DNA from: Bdellovibrionales bacterium
Lineage (GTDB): Bacteria > Bdellovibrionota > UBA1018 > CAIMNF01
Reading direction: 5' to 3'
Assembly (NCBI GenBank): GCA_018266375.1
Contig: JAFEAO010000003.1
Span: 251,578 to 315,577, forward strand
Length of the DNA stretch: 64,000 nucleotides
Shown here: positions 24,979-34,177 of the stretch, piece by piece
How the letters are laid out: every line of letters begins with the position of its first letter
Position numbering within the stretch: position 1 is the stretch's first letter
Program-made: the position numbers and the translations under genes
The notes under the pieces: model-generated
Database searches by the model: none
The model's input: the letters and a program-made list of their open reading frames with translations, nothing else
Told to the model about the DNA's origin: nothing

Positions 24979-25332
24979 TTAGGAGAGTCTTGGAGGGCGT
25001 AAGAGTGGGAACAATGGCCCTTCGTGGAGATGGGCGTGAGAGATCACGACGAGGCCGATACGGATCACCGTCATGAAATGGTGAGTGGAATGAATCGAAA
25101 TATGGTCTTCGTCCATGATCTGGATATTTGTAGCGCGAAGAGGCGGTTCGGACTCGTCTTCTTCGGCGTCACAGTCATGGCAACTGTCCGCGCTGGCAAA
25201 AGGCTCGCCATTTTGCGCCATAACGAGCTTTTTTGTTTGAATTTGAGGTTGAACTTTAGGCGTAGGGGTGACCGCGACCGATTGAAAAGTGAAGAGGAAA
25301 AGCGTTGTGATGACTAACCCTTTGAGGTTCAC
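24979..25332 (-). CDS. Small exported Cys/His-rich protein upstream of the SulP operon
   Basis: A signal-like hydrophobic N-terminus (LVITTLFLFTFQSVAV) is followed by about 95 residues containing CHDCDAEEDE, HSTHHF and SHAHLHE clusters, which look capable of metal binding. The start is GTG. It lies 88 bases before the two SulP genes on the same strand, with a GTTGCG-AG-CGCAAC hairpin between, so it may be the first gene of that operon or separate. Function unknown; periplasmic zinc handling for carbonic anhydrase is only a guess. Confidence 0.55.
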   Translation of the reverse strand: MNLKGLVITTLFLFTFQSVAVTPTPKVQPQIQTKKLVMAQNGEPFASADSCHDCDAEEDESEPPLRATNIQIMDEDHISIHSTHHFMTVIRIGLVVISHAHLHEGPLFPLLRPPRLS

Positions 25333-25459
25333 AGTTTCTATATAATAAAACGAATGTTCAAAAAAAGGAAGTCAGTCTTAAGTCAGGGAGACTATTCGAA
25401 AATAATATACGCCTCAAATTTGTGAATTTCGCCGTGAGAGATGGATGACAGCGCTTTGG

Positions 25460-25750
25460 TTAGTAGAGAAACGGAAGGTATTCGAGCGGCTCGAAGTCTT
25501 CGCTCGTTTTTTGTTCCTGTTTTACCGGCGTGGTGACGGGCGTAATTAAAGCAGCGACCGGGTCTTCCGACCCGGGCGCGCGGTTTACGTTAATTTTTTC
25601 TTGGATCTCGCGTTGATAAAGACTGAGACCGATGATGGCTGCGCAGAGTGCGCCCAAAAAACCAAAAAGGATGTTCTCGGGGTGATTCACTTGTTCAAGT
25701 GTTTCGTCCTCCCGGCCAACCTCTTTTGATTTAGGATGCTGCAACTGCAT
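25460..25750 (-). CDS. Small membrane protein of unknown function (96 aa)
   Basis: I start at the ATG at 25750 because GAGGG lies five bases upstream; an ATG four codons earlier lacks this. The protein has a hydrophilic acidic N-terminus, one membrane segment (ILFGFLGALCAAIIGLSLY, about 27-45) and a Pro/Thr-rich tail ending EPLEYLPFLY. It is probably inner-membrane anchored. No family recognised. It lies alone between the carbonic anhydrase operon and trmB. Confidence 0.6.
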   Translation of the reverse strand: MQLQHPKSKEVGREDETLEQVNHPENILFGFLGALCAAIIGLSLYQREIQEKINVNRAPGSEDPVAALITPVTTPVKQEQKTSEDFEPLEYLPFLY

Positions 25751-25875
25751 AAACGCCCTCATTGAGCCTATCGGCGATGAGGCGCTAAAACTTGACTGAA
25801 ATGGTATAATTTAAGAAACGGCTCATTTGTACGGCTAATAGAGGAAGCCATGCCGATCTATGAGTCATCGTTAAG

Positions 25876-26670
25876 TCAGACTTTTGGACGGATTTTTACG
25901 CTATGGATGGGGAGGCCGTCTTTGATGAAGAGGCGTTCAAACAGGGTCACCTCGGGGATCACGAGCGACTTCGGGTTAGGGTGTTTGGCATGGAGGTCGT
26001 AGCTCAGATCGAGTATCTCGTAAACGTCTTTGAGTTCTTCGAGGTTAGCCACGATGAAATCAAAGTAGTCCCGGTGATCGGTCTTGATGTGGAAGATCCC
26101 GCGAGTCGCGTCGCCTTTACGAAGGAGAGGGGCGACCGAGCGAAGCCATTCGGTGTCGGCTGTGCGATTCTTGCGCTGAGCTTTCTTTTCCCACGGGTCC
26201 GGAAAGAACATGTAGAGGAAATCAATCTCGCCCGGCGCGAACATATAAGGCAATCGGTCGGCATTGGCGCGGAAGGCGATCAAGTTCCTTACGTCGAATT
26301 TAGCGGCCTTTTCAGCAAACTTGTAGATCATTTTAAATTTGTAATCGATGCCGATGTAGCGGCTGGATGGATTTTGCTTCGCCCATTCGAGAGTCACGTG
26401 GCCGGCGTTACAGCCGATTTCGACGTGCAGCGGGGCGTCCGCGCGGTTATCTGGCGGAGGAGACAGAAAACGGCTAAGCCACGTCCCACGGTGAGTTTCC
26501 GTGTCGTGGTCGGTGAGAGCAAGTCCCTTTAAACCCGAGGGGAGATTTTTGAGCTTATCCCAGTAGATGTTTTTGGAAGTCGCGTATTGAAAATCAGGGC
26601 TAAGGATTGATCGGGCCATCTGGTTCGCGTATGGGTCTTTGCTGTGCTTCTGCTCTGTTACTACTTGCAT
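25876..26670 (-). CDS. trmB: tRNA (guanine-N7)-methyltransferase
   Basis: TrmB methylates G46 of tRNA using SAM. The Rossmann methyltransferase core shows VEIGCNAGHVTLEWA (motif I), YIGIDYKFKMIYKF, and the family's DFLYMFFPDPWEKKAQRKNR, the signature of TrmB. I place the start at the ATG at 26670 (264 residues), since residues before it in the longer frame do not look conserved; the N-terminal extension of about 60 residues is still long for the family. A CAATTAAA/TTTAATTG inverted repeat (26718-26737) lies upstream in its promoter region. Confidence 0.93.
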   Translation of the reverse strand: MQVVTEQKHSKDPYANQMARSILSPDFQYATSKNIYWDKLKNLPSGLKGLALTDHDTETHRGTWLSRFLSPPPDNRADAPLHVEIGCNAGHVTLEWAKQNPSSRYIGIDYKFKMIYKFAEKAAKFDVRNLIAFRANADRLPYMFAPGEIDFLYMFFPDPWEKKAQRKNRTADTEWLRSVAPLLRKGDATRGIFHIKTDHRDYFDFIVANLEELKDVYEILDLSYDLHAKHPNPKSLVIPEVTLFERLFIKDGLPIHSVKIRPKV

Positions 26671-26755
26671 GGAGTCAGCGTTTTTAACTCGAATGATAGC
26701 GCTTGTAAAGAACCGGCAATTAAAGTGTTTTAATTGAAAGAACACCGTTGCCAGC

Positions 26756-26827
26756 GGGGTATGCGGTAGTGAATGACCGCACACCCCGCGAGCGAGGTGT
26801 GCGTATCATTGAGTCTTCCAGACTCAA
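26756..26827. terminator. Hairpin cluster downstream of fliC
   Basis: Two stems follow the flagellin gene: GGGGT-at-GCGGT with loop AGTGAATG and ACCGC-ac-ACCCC (26756-26787), and TTGAGTCT-TCC-AGACTCAA (26809-26827). Neither has a long T run, so they may mark transcript ends or protect the flagellin mRNA 3' end. Confidence 0.45.
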
Positions 26828-26872
26828 ACCGATGATGAAACTCTAAGGAGGAGTTCCGACCCGATCAATCAC

Positions 26873-27706
26873 TTAGCTCAAGAGCTTGAGTGCTTGCTGA
26901 GGGTTCGCGTTCGCTTGAGAAAGAACCGAGATCCCAGCTTGGGTCAGGATGTTGTCTTTAGTGAGTTCAGAAGTTTCCGCGGCCATATCCGTGTCACGGA
27001 TGCGTGAGCGGGCGGCCTCTAAGTTCTCTTTATAGATCGAGATATTGTTGATGGTGGATTGGAGGCGGTTCTGCATGGCGCCGAGATCCGCGCGGTTCGA
27101 CATCACGATATTGAGGGCTTTGTCGACCATTTCCAAGTTTTGTTGAGATTGTTGTTTTGTCTGAGTGCTGATGTCGTTCAATCCGAGAGCTTCGAGACTG
27201 ACGTTTTGTTGCTTCGGATCGATCACGAGGCGGTCTTCAGCCGGGTTGTTATGCAATCCGACTTGCACTTCGAGCATGTCCGCTGAACCGTTCAAGAGCT
27301 TAGTGCCGTTGAATACGGTCGTTTCAGCGATGCGGTTGATCTCGCCTTTGAGGGCGACGATCTCTTTGTGGATGAATCCGCGTTCCAAGTCACCGATCGT
27401 GTCCGATGCGCCTTGGATCGAGAGTTCGCGCATCCGTACGAGGATGTTCGAGATTTCGTTCGTGCCGCCTTCCGCGACTTGCACAAGCGAGATACCATCG
27501 CTGGCGTTCCGGCCCGCTTGTCCGAGGGAACGGACGCTTGCACGGATACGTTCCGAGATCGCGAGACCTGCGGCATCGTCGCCAGCACGGTTAATGCGGT
27601 TGCCCGATGATAAACGTTCGAGTGATTGTTCTTGCGCTTGACGGTTACTGTTCAAACTACGTTGCGCAGCGAGAGCTTGAATGTTGGTATTGATACGCAA
27701 ACCCAT
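26873..27706 (-). CDS. fliC: Flagellin (short, D0/D1 only)
   Basis: The 277-residue protein has the conserved N-terminal D0/D1 ([14 protein letters not shown] through [23 protein letters not shown], residues 4-65) and C-terminal D1/D0 ([18 protein letters not shown] to the end, about 230-277). The variable D2/D3 outer domains are missing, as in Bdellovibrio flagellins, whose filament is sheathed. A good Shine-Dalgarno (AAGGAG, about 8 bases) precedes the ATG. It is monocistronic with a sigma-28-type promoter upstream, which fits late flagellar expression. Other flagellin copies are likely elsewhere in the genome. Confidence 0.96.
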   Translation of the reverse strand: MGLRINTNIQALAAQRSLNSNRQAQEQSLERLSSGNRINRAGDDAAGLAISERIRASVRSLGQAGRNASDGISLVQVAEGGTNEISNILVRMRELSIQGASDTIGDLERGFIHKEIVALKGEINRIAETTVFNGTKLLNGSADMLEVQVGLHNNPAEDRLVIDPKQQNVSLEALGLNDISTQTKQQSQQNLEMVDKALNIVMSNRADLGAMQNRLQSTINNISIYKENLEAARSRIRDTDMAAETSELTKDNILTQAGISVLSQANANPQQALKLLS

Positions 27707-27845
27707 GGTTTGTCTCCTTATGTAGCCCTTACACAGGGGGCTTCATCAGTTAATCTTCCATGAGTTAATCGGGATCCTTCCCGATGTCAGGCAGTCCGAG
27801 AATCGCCCGACAATGATCTTTTCGTCAGGTAATGTTTTGACTTGA
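27707..27845 (-). promoter_or_regulatory. Sigma-28-type promoter and structured 5' leader of fliC
   Basis: On the minus strand TCAAGTCA (27838-27845), an 11-base spacer and GACGAAAA (27819-27826) match the sigma-28 consensus TAAAGTTT-N11-GCCGATAA at 11 of 16 positions. The leader of about 110 bases can form two hairpins, ATCGGGA/TCCCGAT (27768-27785) and AGCCC/GGGCT (27724-27742), of the kind that stabilise flagellin mRNA. The 301-base gap 27707-28008 holds nothing else that I recognise. Confidence 0.65.
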
Positions 27846-28008
27846 GAAAAAAATGACATGATATCCAGCAGTTATCGTTGACTTTAAAAGTCGGGTATCT
27901 TTATTTTTATGTTATTGTTGTGTAAAAAATATTTCGGTCAACTATCAAAAGCTTCAAGAATAATTTAAAAAATGGCTAAAATTTGCCTGGTTTGGTATCG
28001 ATCAACGA

Positions 28009-29226
28009 ATGATGAAACAGCTTTTCTCGGTGATGTTGATAGTGTTGGGCACTTCCGCGTTCGCTCAAAAGGCAGATTTATACGGGGTTGGGAACGATTC
28101 TTCCAACCTATATGTAGTGAGAGCGACGGACGGTGTGTCTCAAGGCATGAAGATCGTGTTGCTTCCGTCAAGCGAACTGAAGTCAGTACTACTGCTGAAA
28201 GACCAAGGCGCTGTGAAAGACACCTTCAACCGCGTTACCTGGTTTGATTCCGCAGGGAAGGTGATGGCCAATCAAGTTCCAGGCGCAGAATTCAAACTCA
28301 GTCAAAACTTTCTCGCGGCGTATACGCCTGGAGCATTCGCCAAGGTCTACGATCGCACAGGCAAAGTCTTGTTTGAAACCAATCGCTCGGTCTCGGGAGT
28401 GGGCGTCGTTAGCACCCGCTTTGGCTGGATCGATCAATGGAACCGCAGCTTCGAGCTCTACAACGCCCAAGGCAAACTGATCTTCAACAAGAGCTTTGTT
28501 AAAAACGCATGGCTCAGCGATACCTTCGTGGTTTTAAAATCCGAGAGCAATCTCTCGATTTACGGCCGCAATCAGAAGCAGTTTCCGACCGAAAATCTGA
28601 GCTCGGAAGTTCAGGTCTCCAATGCGCTTGCTGTGGTAAAAGACAAGAGCGGCTCGGTAAAGGTCTATGGACCGGATCGTTTGATTTTGAACCGCTCCAA
28701 CATCAAAAAAGTGGTTCTCACTTCGAGCTATCTCGCGCTGGTCGATGCTCAGGGGTTCGATATCTATCGCAATGACGGGACACTCGAAGCGCATTTCCAA
28801 AATGGCACGAGCGTGCAGTTTGGAGAGCGCGTGATCGCGCTTAAGGTTTCAACCGGGGTGGTGACTTTGATTGATCCGGCACGCGTGTTCCAGCCTCAGC
28901 TTGCGGCGATCAACCGTGCGGATAAGCTGATTTTGGGCGCAAAGCTCGCAATGGCTGTAAACGGAGCTTTTTACGAGCTTTATAGTCTTGATCCCGATCA
29001 CTTCGGTATGCGATTAACCGGTGGTCCTCGCACGATCGACGCCGATGCCCAGGCCGTCGTCGGCCTAAAGGTTTATGGTTTCGTGAACCCCAACGCCAAG
29101 TCAGCTGAAGTTTATGCGCCCCCGGTGATGGGAACCCAGGACCAACGGAGTGTTTTAAGCGAGAAGTTCGGTACTCGCTTGGATTTGAGTGTGGACGCGG
29201 CATCGTTAAACTGGACGATGTTCTAG
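28009..29226 (+). CDS. Exported, probably beta-propeller-like protein of unknown function
   Basis: A signal peptide (MMKQLFSVMLIVLGTSAFA, cleavage before QKAD) leads into about 385 residues of short beta repeats (for example GWIDQWNRSFELYNAQGKLIFN and SSYLALVDAQGFDIYRNDGT), which read like a WD or NHL-style propeller. No cysteine cluster or catalytic motif is evident. It is probably periplasmic or secreted. It stands alone, upstream of bolA, with 22 bases between, so it might be co-transcribed. Confidence 0.65.
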   Translation: MMKQLFSVMLIVLGTSAFAQKADLYGVGNDSSNLYVVRATDGVSQGMKIVLLPSSELKSVLLLKDQGAVKDTFNRVTWFDSAGKVMANQVPGAEFKLSQNFLAAYTPGAFAKVYDRTGKVLFETNRSVSGVGVVSTRFGWIDQWNRSFELYNAQGKLIFNKSFVKNAWLSDTFVVLKSESNLSIYGRNQKQFPTENLSSEVQVSNALAVVKDKSGSVKVYGPDRLILNRSNIKKVVLTSSYLALVDAQGFDIYRNDGTLEAHFQNGTSVQFGERVIALKVSTGVVTLIDPARVFQPQLAAINRADKLILGAKLAMAVNGAFYELYSLDPDHFGMRLTGGPRTIDADAQAVVGLKVYGFVNPNAKSAEVYAPPVMGTQDQRSVLSEKFGTRLDLSVDAASLNWTMF

Positions 29227-29248
29227 GATTTTGATACTCTTTTGAGTC

Positions 29249-29500
29249 ATGACAGCAGATCAATTGGCCAGCAAAATTAAGAAGCTCCATCCCGACACCT
29301 ATGTGGAGGCGGTGGATATGACCGGTACCCAGGATCACTGGCAAGTGTTGATCGTGAGCCCGGCGTTTGAAGGTAAGATGATGATCGACCAACAACGCAT
29401 GGTCATGGCCCTGCTGAAGGGTGAAATCGGCACCGAAGAAGTGCACGCGCTCACGATGAAAACTTACACTCCAGAACAATACAAACGGTTCAAGAAATAG
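29249..29500 (+). CDS. bolA: BolA family protein
   Basis: BolA proteins bind [2Fe-2S] clusters together with monothiol glutaredoxins and affect iron-sulfur trafficking and gene expression. The 83-residue protein has the class II KH-like fold with the family pieces VEAVDMTGTQDHWQVLIVS and HALTMKTYTPEQYKRF. No classical signal is present. It is directly followed, 50 bases on, by a CGFS glutaredoxin gene, its usual physical partner, which strongly supports the identification. Confidence 0.93.
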   Translation: MTADQLASKIKKLHPDTYVEAVDMTGTQDHWQVLIVSPAFEGKMMIDQQRMVMALLKGEIGTEEVHALTMKTYTPEQYKRFKK

Positions 29501-29550
29501 CGCACCTGACGGTGCTAAGGTTTTAGGTAGCAAATAATTTAGAGGTATTT

Positions 29551-29865
29551 ATGTCACATCCACTCGTCCCGGAAGTTCAGAAGCTCGTTAACGGTAATCA
29601 AGTCGTAATCTTCATGAAGGGCTCTCCTGAGTTCCCGATGTGCGGATTCTCAGCCCGCGCGGTCGCGGTGTTGAAAGCAGCGGGCATCGAAAAGCCGGTC
29701 GGCTTCGATGTTCTCTCGGACGACGATATGTGGACCGCTCTCGAAGAATTCACTCAATGGCCGACCGTTCCGCAAGTTTTCATCAAAGGTAAATTCATCG
29801 GCGGTTGCGACATCGTGACGGAGATGTTCGAGCGCGGCGAACTGCAAGAAGCCCTCAAATCCTAG
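29551..29865 (+). CDS. grxD: Monothiol glutaredoxin (Grx4 family)
   Basis: These proteins carry and transfer [2Fe-2S] clusters, usually with BolA. The 104-residue sequence has the CGFS active site (MCGFSARAVAVL) preceded by VVIFMKGSPEFP, then WPTVPQVFIKGKFIGGCDIV, the glutathione- and cluster-binding region. A ribosome binding site AGAGG precedes the ATG. Encoded next to bolA, which fits a cytoplasmic Fe-S transfer pair. Confidence 0.96.
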   Translation: MSHPLVPEVQKLVNGNQVVIFMKGSPEFPMCGFSARAVAVLKAAGIEKPVGFDVLSDDDMWTALEEFTQWPTVPQVFIKGKFIGGCDIVTEMFERGELQEALKS

Positions 29866-29912
29866 TCGATTTGTAGAAGCCTTATCAACCCTCCGGGTGT
29901 AGCACTCGCTCG

Positions 29913-30917
29913 TTATTCCCAGTAGGGTTCAACCGGCGTGAGTTCGGAGATTGCATCCACACCGAGGATGGCCATCGCAATTCGGTCTACTCCGAGGGCA
30001 ATTCCGCAAGTGGGTGGCATGAGTTCGATGGCCTTCAGCAAGTCCTCGTCGATCGGAGATTCCGGCCAGTTTTGGCTGTAGGTCTCACGACGGATTTCCT
30101 GGTCGTGTTCGAAGTTGGCGCGCTGGCGGGCAGGATCTCTGAGCTCGTCAAATGCATTTCCCAGTTCGAAATTGCCGACGTAAACCTCAAATCGATTGGC
30201 CCACTCAAAACCTTTTTCGTCTTTTACGCGATTGCAAAGTGACGATTGCGAAGTCGGGTAGTGCGTCACAAAGCATGGGCGATGCGCCGGTAACTTCGGC
30301 TCGATAAAGTTGAGCCAGAGCTTGAAGTAAAGATCATCCCACGATTCGGCGTCCACGGCTTGAAGACCGAGTTCGCGCGCGCGGGCTGCAAGTAGCGCCG
30401 AGGATTGATGCGTGCGCAGATCGAGTTTTAGATGTTCTAAAAATAAATCGACCACGCGAAACCGTGGCCAAGGCGCCCGCCAGTCCACGGTTTGCCCGCG
30501 AAATTTACCGGTAGGGTTACCGAGCATTTGTTCGGCAAGGTAGATGAACATTCCCTCCACCCGCGATTGAAACTCGTCGAGCGTGGTCTGCGTTTCGTAA
30601 AATTCGAGCATCGTAAATTCCGGGCGATGATCCGGAGATTTCGGTTCATCCCGAAACGACGAGCAAATTTGGAAAATTCTCGGCATTCCTTTAGCAAGAA
30701 GTTTTTTCATTCCGAATTCGGGCGAGGTGGAAAGGAAGATTTTGCGCTTGGTTTGCGACGAGTTGATGAGCATCGGACGCAAATGCGGCTCCATTCCCGG
30801 ACTCTCGACCAGAAGGGGCGTGCGGACTTCTTCAAAATGCAGATTCCAAAAGTACTGGCGGATCAACTTTTCCACTTGAAAGCGTCTCTGCCAGACCGGT
30901 TTTCGTTCCGAGCTCAT
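29913..30917 (-). CDS. epmA: EF-P beta-lysylation ligase EpmA (GenX/PoxA-like)
   Basis: EpmA is a truncated class II lysyl-tRNA synthetase that attaches (R)-beta-lysine to elongation factor P. The protein has class II motifs: STSPEFGMKKLLAKG, FRDEPKSPDHRPEFTMLEFYE (motif 2) and GIALGVDRIAMAILG (motif 3), but no N-terminal anticodon-binding OB domain. I chose the ATG at 30917 (334 residues, normal for EpmA) over an upstream in-frame codon. The partner epmB (lysine aminomutase) and efp are not in the window. Confidence 0.93.
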   Translation of the reverse strand: MSSERKPVWQRRFQVEKLIRQYFWNLHFEEVRTPLLVESPGMEPHLRPMLINSSQTKRKIFLSTSPEFGMKKLLAKGMPRIFQICSSFRDEPKSPDHRPEFTMLEFYETQTTLDEFQSRVEGMFIYLAEQMLGNPTGKFRGQTVDWRAPWPRFRVVDLFLEHLKLDLRTHQSSALLAARARELGLQAVDAESWDDLYFKLWLNFIEPKLPAHRPCFVTHYPTSQSSLCNRVKDEKGFEWANRFEVYVGNFELGNAFDELRDPARQRANFEHDQEIRRETYSQNWPESPIDEDLLKAIELMPPTCGIALGVDRIAMAILGVDAISELTPVEPYWE

Positions 30918-31082
30918 GCGACAGTCTTTGTTGTAACTTGCAACATTCGGCACGAAATGCCTACCTCAATGTGAGTTAAATTTGAGCACAGGTGGCATGG
31001 TCCATGCTGTAAAGAAGGCAAAGCCATGCAGCTAAAGCCGCGGGGCATAATAATAACTCTATACTTATACTTAGGAGAAACT

Positions 31083-31274
31083 ATGAAAGTATTGTCAATC
31101 ATCGCTATCGCTTTGTTCGTTGTATCAACCCAATCATTCGCAGCTGAAACTGCGGTAGCTCCTGCTCAACCAGCAGTAAACGCTGCAACTCACGCTCCAA
31201 CTGCAGAAGCAGCTGCTAAGTCAACAGCTGAGAAGCCAGTTGCTAAAACTAAGAAAAAACACAAGAAGAACTAG
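31083..31274 (+). CDS. Small exported Ala/Lys-rich protein (63 aa)
   Basis: The start at ATG 31083 follows TTAGGAGAAACT, a strong ribosome binding site. A signal peptide (MKVLSIIAIALFVVSTQSFAA) is followed by an Ala/Pro/Thr stretch and a very basic tail (KKKHKKN), an arrangement seen in small periplasmic proteins of this group. A TATACT box about 20 bases upstream and a strong terminator after the gene suggest high expression. Function unknown; the tail may bind nucleic acid or the envelope's negative charges. Confidence 0.7.
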   Translation: MKVLSIIAIALFVVSTQSFAAETAVAPAQPAVNAATHAPTAEAAAKSTAEKPVAKTKKKHKKN

Positions 31275-31316
31275 TTTTTGAGCGCTTGATGCGCGACCCT
31301 GTTTTTCTAAAAATTG

Positions 31317-31352
31317 AAGCCAAGCGCGTGTTTCGTGCTTGGCTTTTTTTTT
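31317..31352 (+). terminator. Rho-independent terminator of the small exported protein
   Basis: AAGCCAAGC (31317-31325) pairs with GCTTGGCTT (31337-31345) over an 11-base loop, followed by a run of nine T in all. Confidence 0.88.
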
Positions 31353-31379
31353 GCCGCTCAACGCCGGTCGGGGTAGGAT

Positions 31380-32822
31380 ATGGCCATGCGTAAACTCTCG
31401 TTTATGGAGCGAATTCGAGCTTCCGACCTTCAAGCTAAGGTGGGCTTGATTTTGCTCGTCGTGATCTTTCCGATCTCGATTCTGGTCGGCTTGCTCCAGT
31501 CCAAGGTGTTGGAGCCGATCCTGGCCGAAGAAGTGCAGCAGGTGGGCGTGTCTTTTGCGCAGAACTTAGCGAGCTACATCGAGACCCACAAACTCCTCAC
31601 GAAACCGAACGCGACGTTTTTGATCGAGGATCAAATCAAAAGCATGGTGTATGCGCAACCGTCGATCATCCGAGTCGACGTCATCGCTCTCGATCCCAAA
31701 ACTAAGCGTTTGCAATACATCGCCTCAAACGTGGAGGAACAAGAAACCGTTGCGCCTCCGATCGAAGCCCTTCACGACAAAACCGTGATCGAAGTCGGTA
31801 AAGAAGAGGGGATTCCGGTCTGGGAAATTTACTACCCGATTAAGGTCGGCGCTGAAAAAGCGAACATCCGCATCCTGTCGTCGCTTCGCTTCGTCGGTGC
31901 GATTCAAAGCACTACCCTTAAGATTAACTTACTTGCTGCGCTCATGAGTACGATCGTGCTCATTCTGATCCTCAATTTTTTCCTCCGCCGTTTGATCGAA
32001 AACGAGAAGCAACTCAAAGTCGCTCAGCGGAGCAACGAAGCTCTCTCTGAAAAACTCCAGGAGATCCAGCAGGAATTGATCCACACCGAAAAGCTTGCCG
32101 TCATGGGCCAGCTTACCGCGAGTTTTGCCCACGAGATCGGTACGCCGCTCAATGCTCTGGGCGGGCATCTTCAACTCCTGAATATGGATCTCGAGAAGGC
32201 TGCCGCGCCCAGCGCCGCGGCTTCAGTTCAAAGCCGCATGGGCATCATCACGGGCCAGCTCAAAAAAATCGAAGACATCGTGAAGCAGTTTTTGCAGACC
32301 ACTAAAAAGCCGATCGCCCAACAAAAGAGCGTCGTTCCGATGCGGGAGATGGTGGAGCGGATTTTGGCTCTGGTGCTGCCGACGCTTCAACGCAATCAAA
32401 TTTCATTTGGCCAGGAGTTTTTGGCGTCGAGCGACCTCGTCGAGGTCGTACCCCTGGAAATCGAGCAGGTTATTTTGAATTTGATCAATAACGCCATCGA
32501 TAGCATGCGCGAAAAAACTCGCGAATCAAAGGGCGATGGCGCGCCGAATGCGCTTTGGGTGAGCACGCGTAGCGATCCGAAAACAAAAAATATCACGCTT
32601 GAAATCAAGGATACGGGCACGGGGATTTCGGGTGAGAACTTGAAGCAGATTTTTAAACCGTTTTTTACCACCAAGTCGGCGGGGGAGGGACACGGTCTCG
32701 GTCTCTCGATCTGCCAGCAGATTATCCGGTCGTATGGCGGCGAAATCATCGTTGAATCGAAACCGGGCAGGGGCACGCAGATGAAAGTGCAACTGCCGAT
32801 GGTTGCAGGAGCAAAATCATGA
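31380..32822 (+). CDS. Membrane sensor histidine kinase (NtrB-like)
   Basis: Two membrane segments (about 20-38 and 183-202) flank a periplasmic sensor region of about 140 residues, so the protein reads an envelope signal. A linker coiled coil (about 205-240) precedes the HisKA domain with His251 in SFAHEIGTPLNAL, then the ATPase with NLINNAIDSM (N box), DTGTGI (G1) and GHGLGLSICQQI (G2). It phosphorylates the sigma-54 activator encoded by the next gene, which it overlaps by four bases. Confidence 0.94.
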   Translation: MAMRKLSFMERIRASDLQAKVGLILLVVIFPISILVGLLQSKVLEPILAEEVQQVGVSFAQNLASYIETHKLLTKPNATFLIEDQIKSMVYAQPSIIRVDVIALDPKTKRLQYIASNVEEQETVAPPIEALHDKTVIEVGKEEGIPVWEIYYPIKVGAEKANIRILSSLRFVGAIQSTTLKINLLAALMSTIVLILILNFFLRRLIENEKQLKVAQRSNEALSEKLQEIQQELIHTEKLAVMGQLTASFAHEIGTPLNALGGHLQLLNMDLEKAAAPSAAASVQSRMGIITGQLKKIEDIVKQFLQTTKKPIAQQKSVVPMREMVERILALVLPTLQRNQISFGQEFLASSDLVEVVPLEIEQVILNLINNAIDSMREKTRESKGDGAPNALWVSTRSDPKTKNITLEIKDTGTGISGENLKQIFKPFFTTKSAGEGHGLGLSICQQIIRSYGGEIIVESKPGRGTQMKVQLPMVAGAKS

Positions 32823-34177
32823 AAATTCTCGTCGTGGATGACGATCCGGTCACTTTGAGTCTCCTTAAAGAGTTTTTAGAAAAAAACCAATTCCAAGTTT
32901 ATCTGGCGCAAGATGCGGATCAGGCGATGGAAGCGGTACGCGGAGAGACTATCCCGCTCGTTCTCTCGGATATCCGGATGGAAGAATCCGACGGATTGTC
33001 TCTGCTTGGACAGTTGAAGCGTCTGTACCCGAAAATCGTGATGATCCTCATGACCGGATTTGGCAGTATGGAAGGCGCGATCGAGGCGATTCAGAAGGGT
33101 GCTTTTGATTACATCAGTAAGCCCTTTGACTTAAACCGCTTGCTTTTGCTCGTGACCAAAGCGACAAAGCACATTCAGAGCCTGGATAAAGACTCCGCGC
33201 CGGCTGCGGTGCCGTCGAAACTCGAAACGCCACGCTCGCTCATCGGCCGGTCGCCGAAAATCGTCGAAGTGTATAAGACGCTCGCACGCGCCACTCTCTC
33301 TTCAAGCACAGTGTTGATTAGCGGCGAGAGCGGTACCGGGAAAGAGCTGGTCGCCCGCGCGATTCACTCCAACAGCGATCGCAAGACCAAGAAGTTTGTC
33401 GCCGTCAACTGCGGCGCGCTCACCGAGACCTTGCTTGAAAGCGAGCTCTTTGGTTACGTGCGTGGCGCTTTCACGGGCGCGCAGACCGATAAAAAAGGCC
33501 TCTTCGAAGAAGCGAACGGTGGGACATTGTTTTTGGATGAGATCGGCGACATCACGCCGGGTCTGCAGGTTAAACTCTTGCGCGCGCTTCAGGAAGGCGA
33601 GATCAAGCCGGTCGGATCCAATCAAAACGTGAAAGTGGACGTGCGCATCGTCGCCGCCACTCACCGCGATCTCGATCAACACGTCGAACACGGAAAATTT
33701 CGAGAAGACTTGTACTACCGGCTTAAGGTCATTGAGATCGACATTCCGCCGCTTCGCGAGCGCAAAGAGGATATCCCGGAACTCTCGCAAGTGTTTCTCT
33801 TCAAGTATTCGGCGAAGCTCGGCAAAAAAATCATGTCGATCTCGAAAGAGGGATTGAACGCGCTCGCCAATTACGATTGGCCAGGTAACGTTCGCGAACT
33901 TGAGCATCAAATCGAACGCGCGGTAGCTTTGACCTCGGCGTCGATGCTCTCCGCGGACGACTTTGATTTCGAGCGTCGGAATCTCCCCGCGGATGCCGCG
34001 GGCGGGGCTTCAGGCAGCGACCCTCGGTCGCTCGAAGATCTTGAGAGGGATCACATTCTCCGTGTCCTCAAAGAGGTGGATTACAACAAATCTAAAGCGA
34101 GCGAAATTTTAGGCATCGATCGTGCAACCCTGTATCGAAAGGCCCTGAAGTACGGAATTGCCCTAAAGAACGAATGA
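32819..34177 (+). CDS. Sigma-54-dependent response regulator (NtrC family)
   Basis: The receiver domain (1-120) has the acidic pocket VVDDDP and the phospho-acceptor Asp51 in LVLSDIRM. The AAA+ domain (about 140-380) carries Walker A GESGTGKE, the sigma-54 contact loop GAFTGA and Walker B FLDEIGDI, and the C-terminus (about 410-452) is a Fis-type helix-turn-helix ([20 protein letters not shown]). The protein activates sigma-54 promoters when phosphorylated by its partner kinase. Its last codons overlap the Nudix gene (ATGA). No sigma-54 promoter was found nearby. Confidence 0.96.
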   Translation: MKILVVDDDPVTLSLLKEFLEKNQFQVYLAQDADQAMEAVRGETIPLVLSDIRMEESDGLSLLGQLKRLYPKIVMILMTGFGSMEGAIEAIQKGAFDYISKPFDLNRLLLLVTKATKHIQSLDKDSAPAAVPSKLETPRSLIGRSPKIVEVYKTLARATLSSSTVLISGESGTGKELVARAIHSNSDRKTKKFVAVNCGALTETLLESELFGYVRGAFTGAQTDKKGLFEEANGGTLFLDEIGDITPGLQVKLLRALQEGEIKPVGSNQNVKVDVRIVAATHRDLDQHVEHGKFREDLYYRLKVIEIDIPPLRERKEDIPELSQVFLFKYSAKLGKKIMSISKEGLNALANYDWPGNVRELEHQIERAVALTSASMLSADDFDFERRNLPADAAGGASGSDPRSLEDLERDHILRVLKEVDYNKSKASEILGIDRATLYRKALKYGIALKNE

